Below are positions 57,573 to 64,000 of a stretch of 64,000 nt of DNA, piece by piece; the stretch's first letter is position 1; every line of letters starts with the position of its first letter. The stretch covers positions 62,001-126,000 of the forward strand of contig NZ_JAERMU010000006.1 of NCBI RefSeq assembly GCF_016756775.1. Reading direction: 5' to 3'. The DNA is from Dryocola clanedunensis subsp. sulfonylureivorans (GTDB taxonomy: Bacteria; Pseudomonadota; Gammaproteobacteria; Enterobacterales; Enterobacteriaceae). The notes under the pieces were generated by a model, which worked only from the letters and a program-made list of their open reading frames with translations, had not been told where the DNA came from and ran no database searches. Made by a program: the position numbers and the translations under genes.

Positions 57573-58613
57573 CTACTCGCTCAGCAGGAAGGTTTTAAAC
57601 TGCGGCGACATCCAGGTAGAGAACCCCTCACCCTCTTTGGTAATGAGGTATACCGCCAGCCCTTCTTTCTCGGCAATCTGCTTAGCTTTTTCTGTGCCAA
57701 GAACCATCAGTCCCGTATCCCAGCCGTCGGCTTCCAGCGCCGTGGTCGCTATCACGGTGGCCGAGACCAGCTTATGTTGAATGGGCGCTCCTGTCGTTGG
57801 GTCAATAACATGAGACAGCCGCTTTCCGTCCAGCTCGTAATAGTTACGGTAGCTGCCGGAGGTGCTGATGCCGTGGCCGTTTAAATCGACCACCGCCTGC
57901 ACAGCATTTTCCCGGTCGGTCGGTTTCTGAATAGCTACGCGCCAGGCTCTGCCATCCGGGTTCGTCCCACGCGTCACAACCGCTCCGCCCACTGAGACCA
58001 GATAGCGGCCAATCCCGTTTTGCTCCATCAGGCGCGCCAGATGGTCTGCCGCGTAGCCTTCCCCGACGGTGGAGAGATCGACATACAGCCCCGGCAGATC
58101 TTTTTGCAGCCACTGCTGTCCGGCCTGATGAATCACTTTCAAATGCTGAAGCCCTGTCAGCGCCTTAGCGGCGTCGATTTGGGCCTGGGTTGGCGTTTTC
58201 ACCGGCTGCTTGTCGGGGCCAAATCCCCAGAGATTCACCAGAGGACCAACCGTAACATCCATCGCACCCTGGGTTTTAGCCCCAATTCGCAGAGATAAAG
58301 TCACGATATCGCTCATCCCTTCGCTGACGGCATAAGGTTCGGTGCTGCGGGACTGGTTAAAGCGCGACAAAGCAGAGTCTGCTTTATAGGTCGACAGCAG
58401 GCGATCGTCACCGTCCAGCTGCGCCTGAATTTTGGTGCGCAATTCATTCTGGCGGGATTTATCCACGCCGGCCAGGCTTGCGCGCCACCAGGTCCCCATC
58501 GTTTTGCCTTCCAGCACCAGGCCAGCGTTCTGTTTTGCAGGCTGATTATCGCACCCGGCGAGAAGCAGAAGTGCCACGGCGAGCAGGCCGCGGCGCAGAA
58601 GTTGTCGTTCCAT
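57573..58613 (-). CDS. apbE: FAD:protein FMN transferase ApbE
   Basis: This 346-residue lipoprotein attaches FMN covalently to Thr residues of targets such as NqrB, NqrC and RnfG, in the periplasm. The signal peptide ends in the lipobox LLAGC (Cys21). The flavin-binding segments GKTMGTWWRAS, VDLSTVGEGYAADHL and LEADGWDTGLMVLG are present. The start follows GGAGAG. It is followed by ada on the same strand after 82 bases. Confidence 0.95.
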   Translation of the reverse strand: MERQLLRRGLLAVALLLLAGCDNQPAKQNAGLVLEGKTMGTWWRASLAGVDKSRQNELRTKIQAQLDGDDRLLSTYKADSALSRFNQSRSTEPYAVSEGMSDIVTLSLRIGAKTQGAMDVTVGPLVNLWGFGPDKQPVKTPTQAQIDAAKALTGLQHLKVIHQAGQQWLQKDLPGLYVDLSTVGEGYAADHLARLMEQNGIGRYLVSVGGAVVTRGTNPDGRAWRVAIQKPTDRENAVQAVVDLNGHGISTSGSYRNYYELDGKRLSHVIDPTTGAPIQHKLVSATVIATTALEADGWDTGLMVLGTEKAKQIAEKEGLAVYLITKEGEGFSTWMSPQFKTFLLSE

Positions 58614-58703
58614 TGTTTTCGCTCTCCAGTTCTGAGGCGCAAGAGTATATCAAAAGGCGTAAGCGATGAGGGAAAGCGGCGGGTTTGTTGAGGATGCAGA
58701 GAT

Positions 58704-58729
58704 AAAAAAAGCGCCCTGAGGCGCTTTTT
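58704..58729 (-). terminator. ompC terminator
   Basis: The minus strand reads AAAAGCGCCTCAGGGCGC followed by a T run, 19 bases after the ompC stop. Confidence 0.9.
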
Positions 58730-58747
58730 ATGCAACGAGTATCGGAC

Positions 58748-59848
58748 TTAGAACTGGTAAACCAGACCCAGTGCAACGATGTCGTCGGTGCTCACACCTG
58801 CATAGCGGGTGAAGTCGTTTTCGTCAATCAGGTTGATTTTGTAATCAACGTAGGTGGACATGTTTTTGTTGAAGTAGTAAGTCGCGCCAACATCAACATA
58901 TTTCAGCAGATCCTGGTCGCCGTAACCTTCGATGTCTTTACCTTTGGACTGCAGGTAAGCAACTGAAGGACGCAGACCGAAGTCGAACTGGTACTGAGCG
59001 ACAACTTCGAAGTTCTGTGCTTTGTTAGCAAAGCCCTGGTCGCCTGCGCGAGTGGCGTTGTAAGTCTGGGTATACTGAGTTGCCAGGTATACGTTGTTCG
59101 CGTCGTATTTCAGACCACCGGTATAGGTTTCAGCACGATCGCCTTCACCCAGTGACAGGTTGTTGTTCTGATCAGCAGTACGCTTAGAGCTTGCGATTGC
59201 AGAACCGATGCTGAAGCCTTCGCCCAGATCGTAAGTCAGGGAGCCGCCGAAGCCGTCACCGTTCTGACGCAGTTCGTCACGACCGTTGTTGGTGAAGCCG
59301 GTGTGGCCTTCTGCATCTGTGCTGCCGTTTTTACCCTGGTACTGCAGAGCAAAGTTCAGGCCGTCAACCAGACCGAAGAAGTCAGTGTTACGGTAAGTTG
59401 CAACGCCGTTAGCACGGGATTGCAGGAAGTTGTCAGAACTATAGGTGTCGCCGCCAAATTCTGGCAGAACGTCAGTCCATGAAGTGACGTCGTAAACAAC
59501 GCCGTAGTTACGACCGTAGTCGAATGAACCATAGTCACCAAAACGCAGACCAGCAAACGCCAGACGGGTCCAGGAGTTGTTTTCGTTTTCAGCGCTGTTG
59601 CCCTGAATCTGATATTCCCACTGGCCGTAACCGGTCAGCTGGTCGTTAATCTGAGTTTCGCCTTTGAAGCCCAGACGCATATAGGTCTGGTCGCCATCTG
59701 CGCTATCGTCATCAGAGAAGTAGTGCAGGCCATCAACTTTGCCGTACAGATCTAATTTGTTGCCGTCTTTGTTATAAATTTCGGCCGCGTGAGCGGTGCC
59801 TGCTACCAGCAGAGCTGGTACCAGGAGGGACAGTACTTTAGCTTTCAT
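58748..59848 (-). CDS. ompC: outer-membrane porin OmpC
   Basis: This 366-residue general porin has a 21-residue signal peptide (cut at [12 protein letters not shown]) and sixteen beta strands ending in the C-terminal Phe (GLVYQF). The L3 constriction loop with VLPEFGGDT is present. It carries small hydrophilic solutes and many beta-lactams, and corresponds to OmpK36/OmpC of related genera. It is controlled by OmpR through boxes upstream and stands divergent from micF. Confidence 0.97.
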   Translation of the reverse strand: MKAKVLSLLVPALLVAGTAHAAEIYNKDGNKLDLYGKVDGLHYFSDDDSADGDQTYMRLGFKGETQINDQLTGYGQWEYQIQGNSAENENNSWTRLAFAGLRFGDYGSFDYGRNYGVVYDVTSWTDVLPEFGGDTYSSDNFLQSRANGVATYRNTDFFGLVDGLNFALQYQGKNGSTDAEGHTGFTNNGRDELRQNGDGFGGSLTYDLGEGFSIGSAIASSKRTADQNNNLSLGEGDRAETYTGGLKYDANNVYLATQYTQTYNATRAGDQGFANKAQNFEVVAQYQFDFGLRPSVAYLQSKGKDIEGYGDQDLLKYVDVGATYYFNKNMSTYVDYKINLIDENDFTRYAGVSTDDIVALGLVYQF

Positions 59849-59949
59849 GTTATTAACCCTCTGTTATATGCCTTTTTATATGCCACTGCTTACTGATTAC
59901 CCTCTAATCAGTCGGCAACTCATTGTCCGAAACAATTCCAGAATAATCC

Positions 59950-60012
59950 AACGCGAATATGATACTAAAACTATATAGATGTTTCAGATATCCACATAGA
60001 TGTTTCAAATTG
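59950..60012 (-). promoter_or_regulatory. ompC promoter with OmpR boxes
   Basis: On the minus strand TTTGAAACATCTAT and TGAAACATCTATAT follow each other 20 bases apart and are succeeded by TAGTATCATATTCG, as in the E. coli ompC C-boxes and -10 region. Further OmpR sites toward micF are probable but less clear. Confidence 0.8.
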
Positions 60013-60172
60013 TGTATTTAATGGAACTTTTTTTAGCACGAAAAGCTAATTTATTCAGCACTTATAATCAAAAAATGACAAACATACATTCAAATCAGTC
60101 AATTAGAGAAGTTCACATCATGTAGCACTGAATGACAAAATATTTTCACAACTTATCGATAAAATAGACCCC

Positions 60173-60265
60173 GCTATCATCATTAACTTTATTTATTACC
60201 GTCATTCAGTTCTGAATGTCTGTTTACCCCTATTTAATACCGGATGCTCGCATCCGGTTTTTTTT
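60173..60265 (+). ncRNA. micF: MicF small RNA
   Basis: The 93-base sequence starts with GCTATCATCATTAAC, the segment that pairs with the ompF start region, and ends with the hairpin CCGGATGCTCGCATCCGG and T's. It matches E. coli MicF closely apart from a few bases before the terminator. It is divergent from ompC and shares its regulatory region. Confidence 0.95.
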
Positions 60266-60705
60266 ACCCTTCTTTACGCAACTTTAATATTTTTGTGCTA
60301 CGCCAGAAAAATATAATGACTATTAAGTAATCACTCTGCGTAATAATCCCTCTGTCACACCATAACAGGATAATTCCTGGTTCTATTTATTCAGTCAAAA
60401 CAATCCCTTCTGATTTCTAACTTGTACAGAGAATAAACATTAGTACAGAAAGAGAGCATAAAACCTGCCGATGACGCTCCTGTTTAAGATGTTATTTTCG
60501 GCGAGTTATCAATAACCTGGCAAAGTAGCCATTTGCCCTTATACTCCATCTGTTTTACACAGAGACGATGACGCCAGCGGCCGTTAAAGGTATCCTACGT
60601 ACGCGTGCGTTTAATGCATCGCTCACGCTTACAACGCCTGCTTCAGGCAGGTGGCATGGTTAGTTTTCTTGAGTGGCGAGAGTTCGCCGGGTTACGCACT
60701 AAATA
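60266..60705. other. intergenic region upstream of rcsD, no gene
   Basis: These 440 bases between micF and rcsD contain no convincing reading frame. They should include the rcsDB promoter. A hairpin-forming GCCTGCTTCAGGCAGG sequence lies near 60638. Confidence 0.5.
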
Positions 60706-63369
60706 ATGAGTCAGTCAGACGGCATGATCCCTAATAAATTTTCCCTTATTCCCGGCAATATCACGCGCTTCTTTTTGCTGCTGATCGTCGTGCTGCTTGT
60801 CGCCATGGGAGTGATGGTACAGAGCGCCGTCAACGCCTGGCTGAAAGATAAGAGCTATCAGATAGTCGATATCACCCACGCGATCCATAAACGCGTCGAC
60901 ACCTATCGCTACGCCACATGGCAAATCTACGACAACATCGCAGCAACCCCGGCCTCATCATCAGGCGACGGTCTGCAGGAAACGCGTCTGCGCCAGGACG
61001 TTTACTACCTGGAAAAACCTCGTCGTAAAACCGAAGCGCTGATTTTTGGCTCCCATGACAGCTCTACGCTTGAGATGACACAGCGCATCTCCAGCTATCT
61101 CGACACGCTATGGGGCGCGGAAAGTAGCCCCTGGTCGATGTATTATTTGAACGGCCAGGACAACAGTATGATTCTGGTCTCCACCCTGCCCTTGAAAGAT
61201 CTCTCTTCCGGCTTCAAAGAGACCGGCGTCGGCACCATCGTTGATTCCCGCCGCGCAGAAATGTTGCAGCAGGCTAATGCGCTGGACGAGCGCGAGAGTT
61301 TTTCTCCTCTGCGGCAGCTCGCCTGGCAAAATGGCCACTACTTTACCCTGCGCACCACCTTCAACCAGCCGGGGCACCTGGCAACGGTCGTCGCTTTCGA
61401 TCTGCCGATTAACGACCTGATCCCCCCCACGATGTCCCTCGACAGCTTCCAGCTGGAGCCGGATGAAAATCTCACCGCTCCACGTGCTGGTGATAAAGAG
61501 AGTGCGGATAGCGTCACCATTAACTTTAACAGCGCCCGCATAGAAATAGCCTCGCCGCTGGCCAGCACCCACCTGCGTCTGGTATGGCAAGTGCCGTTCG
61601 GGACGCTGCTGATGGATACGCTACAAAATATCCTCCTGCCGCTGCTGCTGAATATCGGTTTACTCGCGCTGGCGTTGTTTGGCTTTACCACCTTTCGCCA
61701 GCAGGCACCTCGCTCAGCGGAAACCTCAGCAGGGGCAAACAACGAACTTCACGTACTGCGCGCATTAAATGAAGAGATAGTAGCCCTGCTGCCAATTGGC
61801 CTGCTGGTGCACGATCTTGATGCCAACAGAACGGTTATCAGCAATAAAATCGCCGATCACCTGATGCCCCACCTGAACCTGCAAAATATTATCGCCATGG
61901 CAGACCAGCATCAGGGCGTGATTCAGGCCACTATCAATAACGAGCTTTATGAGATACGTCAGTTCCGCAGTCAGATAGCCCCGCGCACGCAGATTTTTGT
62001 CATCCGCGATCAGGACCGCGAAATCCTGGTGAATAAGAAGCTCAAACAGGCCCAGCGCCTGTTTGAAAAGAATCTGCAGGGTCGTGCAGCGTTTATGCAG
62101 CACATTGGCCAGGCGCTGCATAAGCCGGTAAAAAACCTTGCTGAAACGGCCGCAAAAATCAAGACCCCGGATCACATACAACTGGCAAATGAATCGCAAA
62201 AAATCATTCGATTAGTGGATGAAATTCAGCTACTCAATCTGCTTGAGGCGGATAGCTGGAAAACGAATGCCACCCAGTTCGCCATTCAGTCAGTGATTGA
62301 TGAAGTTGTGCTGGAAATGTTGCCCGTCATTCGTCGGAAGGGATTGCAGTTGCTGATCAATAACCAGTTACCGGCTGACGAAGAGCGCCACGGCGACCGG
62401 GAAGCGCTGCGCAAAATTCTGCTTTTGCTGCTCCACTATTCAGTGACCACAACGCAAATGGGTAAAATCACCCTGGAAATATGTGAGGAAGAGTCCGCAC
62501 CAGACCGCTTGCTGTTCCGCGTGCTGGATACTGGCGAAGGCATCGGGAACGATGAGATAGATAATCTGCACTTCCCGTTCCTCAACGAAACCAGCGAAGA
62601 TCGCTACGGAAAGGCGAACGGCCTGACCTTCTATCTGTGCGATCAGCTTTCCCGTAAACTTGGCGGACACCTCTCCATCAAGTCTCGTGAAGATATCGGC
62701 ACGCGCTATAATCTGCATGTTTTAATGACCGCGGAGCCGCAGCCGGATGAACAGGATGAGAAATTACTGGATGAAGTCGTGGCAATGCTGGATATTACTT
62801 CCAACGAAGTTCGTCATATCGTGACGCGCCAGCTGGAGAATTGGGGTGCGGACTGCATTACCCCTGATGAAAGATTAGCCAGTCAAGAATTTGATATCTT
62901 CCTCACTGATAATCCGTCTAATCTTACATCTTCAGGCTTGCTTTTAAGCGATGATGAAAACGGAATGCGGAAGCTTGGTCCAGGCCAGTTCCGGGTTAAC
63001 TTTAATATCAGCACAGCGATGCAGGATGCGGTTCTCGGGCTGATAGAAGAGCAGCTGTCGCGTGAAGAGATGCCCGAATCGCCCTCTGGCGGTGACGAAA
63101 CTGCGCAACTTCATGCCAGCGGCTATTACTCGCTGTTTGTCGACACAGTACCGGAAGATGTCAGTAGATTATATACTGAATCAGCAGCAGGTGATTTTGC
63201 TGCCCTGGCACAAACGGCGCACCGCCTGAAAGGCGTGTTCGCCATGCTTAACCTGGTACCCGGCAAGCAGTTATGTGAAACGTTAGAGCAGCACATTCGC
63301 GAGAGTGATGTTGCCAACATACAAAAATATATCAGCGACATTGACGCTTACGTCAAAAGTCTGCTGTAG
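60706..63369 (+). CDS. rcsD: Rcs phosphotransfer protein RcsD
   Basis: This 887-residue inner-membrane protein passes phosphate from RcsC to RcsB. Two membrane helices (about 20-40 and 308-330) flank a periplasmic domain. A histidine-kinase-like region without a phospho-His follows (about 350-690), then an ABL domain and a C-terminal Hpt domain with His839 in AHRLKGVFAML. It lies 16 bases upstream of rcsB and is co-transcribed with it, as in E. coli. Confidence 0.96.
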   Translation: MSQSDGMIPNKFSLIPGNITRFFLLLIVVLLVAMGVMVQSAVNAWLKDKSYQIVDITHAIHKRVDTYRYATWQIYDNIAATPASSSGDGLQETRLRQDVYYLEKPRRKTEALIFGSHDSSTLEMTQRISSYLDTLWGAESSPWSMYYLNGQDNSMILVSTLPLKDLSSGFKETGVGTIVDSRRAEMLQQANALDERESFSPLRQLAWQNGHYFTLRTTFNQPGHLATVVAFDLPINDLIPPTMSLDSFQLEPDENLTAPRAGDKESADSVTINFNSARIEIASPLASTHLRLVWQVPFGTLLMDTLQNILLPLLLNIGLLALALFGFTTFRQQAPRSAETSAGANNELHVLRALNEEIVALLPIGLLVHDLDANRTVISNKIADHLMPHLNLQNIIAMADQHQGVIQATINNELYEIRQFRSQIAPRTQIFVIRDQDREILVNKKLKQAQRLFEKNLQGRAAFMQHIGQALHKPVKNLAETAAKIKTPDHIQLANESQKIIRLVDEIQLLNLLEADSWKTNATQFAIQSVIDEVVLEMLPVIRRKGLQLLINNQLPADEERHGDREALRKILLLLLHYSVTTTQMGKITLEICEEESAPDRLLFRVLDTGEGIGNDEIDNLHFPFLNETSEDRYGKANGLTFYLCDQLSRKLGGHLSIKSREDIGTRYNLHVLMTAEPQPDEQDEKLLDEVVAMLDITSNEVRHIVTRQLENWGADCITPDERLASQEFDIFLTDNPSNLTSSGLLLSDDENGMRKLGPGQFRVNFNISTAMQDAVLGLIEEQLSREEMPESPSGGDETAQLHASGYYSLFVDTVPEDVSRLYTESAAGDFAALAQTAHRLKGVFAMLNLVPGKQLCETLEQHIRESDVANIQKYISDIDAYVKSLL

Positions 63370-63385
63370 AAAGGTAGCTTATTAC

Positions 63386-64000
63386 ATGAACAGTATGAAC
63401 GTAATTATTGCCGACGACCACCCGATTGTCCTGTTCGGCATTCGTAAATCACTTGAGCAAATCGAGTGGGTGAATGTTGTCGGTGAGTTTGAAGATTCCA
63501 CAGCACTTATCAATAATTTACCAAAATTAGACGCGCACGTGCTCATTACCGATCTCTCCATGCCCGGAGACAAATACGGCGATGGCATTACGCTGATTAA
63601 ATATATTAAGCGTCACTTCCCGGCTATCTCGATTATCGTTCTGACGATGAACAACAACCCGGCTATTTTGAGCGCCGTGCTGGATCTGGATATCGAAGGG
63701 ATTGTGCTTAAGCAAGGTGCACCGACCGATCTGCCTAAGGCACTGGCGGCGTTGCAGAAGGGCAAAAAATTCACGCCGGAAAGCGTCTCGCGTCTGCTGG
63801 AGAAAATCAGTGCTGGCGGCTACGGCGACAAGCGCCTTTCGCCAAAAGAGAGCGAAGTTCTGCGTTTGTTCGCAGAAGGCTTCCTGGTGACAGAGATTGC
63901 CCGTAAGCTGAACCGCAGTATCAAAACCATCAGTAGCCAGAAGAAATCAGCGATGATGAAACTGGGTGTTGAAAACGATATCGCGCTGCTGAACTACCTC
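63386..64000 (+). CDS. rcsB: Rcs response regulator RcsB, 3' end cut by window
   Basis: The first 205 codons of RcsB are present; about 11 remain beyond the window. The receiver domain has Asp10-Asp11, phospho-acceptor Asp56 (VLITDLSMP), Thr87 and Lys109. The LuxR-type helix-turn-helix with LSPKESEVLRLFAEG lies at about 150-200. It controls capsule, motility and envelope stress genes, alone or with partners such as RcsA. It is almost identical to E. coli RcsB. Confidence 0.98.
   Translation, partial: MNSMNVIIADDHPIVLFGIRKSLEQIEWVNVVGEFEDSTALINNLPKLDAHVLITDLSMPGDKYGDGITLIKYIKRHFPAISIIVLTMNNNPAILSAVLDLDIEGIVLKQGAPTDLPKALAALQKGKKFTPESVSRLLEKISAGGYGDKRLSPKESEVLRLFAEGFLVTEIARKLNRSIKTISSQKKSAMMKLGVENDIALLNYL

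Overview
The window is a chromosomal segment of an Enterobacteriaceae member, most likely Enterobacter, Lelliottia, Leclercia or a close relative. The backbone follows the E. coli K-12 order around 47-50 min almost gene for gene: lysP, yeiE, yeiH, nfo, fruAKB, setB, yeiW, yeiP, yeiQ, yeiR, lpxT, mepS, pdeN, yejABEF, yejG, bcr, rsuA, radD, rplY, yejK, yejL, yejM, proL, then yojI, alkB, ada, apbE, ompC, micF, rcsD and rcsB (cut by the window end). Protein lengths and active-site residues agree with the E. coli orthologues. Genus cannot be fixed from the sequence alone.

Accessory content breaks this backbone in several places. (1) 1-2261: two tandem, mosaic copies of a DUF6708-type membrane protein gene, the first cut by the window start. 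(2) 4368-17551: a GC-rich block of about 13 kb between lysP and yeiE, which are adjacent in E. coli. It holds a FixJ/NarL-type response regulator, a four-gene minus-strand operon (YtcJ-like amidohydrolase, DoxX protein, MFS exporter with an extra C-terminal domain, alpha/beta hydrolase), and a divergent plus-strand operon (YcaC-like hydrolase, two XapX membrane proteins, a receiver-only protein, and a 1868-residue kinase-like/ATPase/GAF/PAS/histidine-kinase sensor). Five copies of a TAGTTATAC motif, four of them exactly 16 bp apart, sit between the divergent operons. This is the best candidate for an undescribed signalling and detoxification or catabolic system. (3) 20593-21420: a 3-dehydroshikimate-dehydratase-like gene with its own palindromic operator. 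(4) uxuA joined divergently to yeiQ. (5) 46376-46995: a RelE/HigB-like toxin and XRE antitoxin pair between rplY and yejK. (6) 50437-52403: an AT-rich insertion downstream of tRNA-Pro (proL) with a family 9 glycosyltransferase, followed by mgtE, where E. coli has narP, ccm and nap.

The core genes cover fructose PTS uptake and phosphorylation (fruBKA with two Cra sites), envelope remodelling (lpxT, mepS, yejM, ompC, rcsDB), peptide and microcin C uptake (yejABEF), drug and sugar efflux (bcr, setB, yojI), DNA repair (nfo, radD, alkB, ada), translation (yeiP, rplY, rsuA, proL) and flavinylation (apbE). The micF sRNA and the OmpR boxes upstream of ompC are conserved. A dispersed palindromic repeat of about 140 bp occurs twice in opposite orientation, each time between the 3' ends of convergent genes. 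REP-like units lie near lysP, nfo and yeiP. No rRNA, CRISPR array, insertion sequence or phage was seen.
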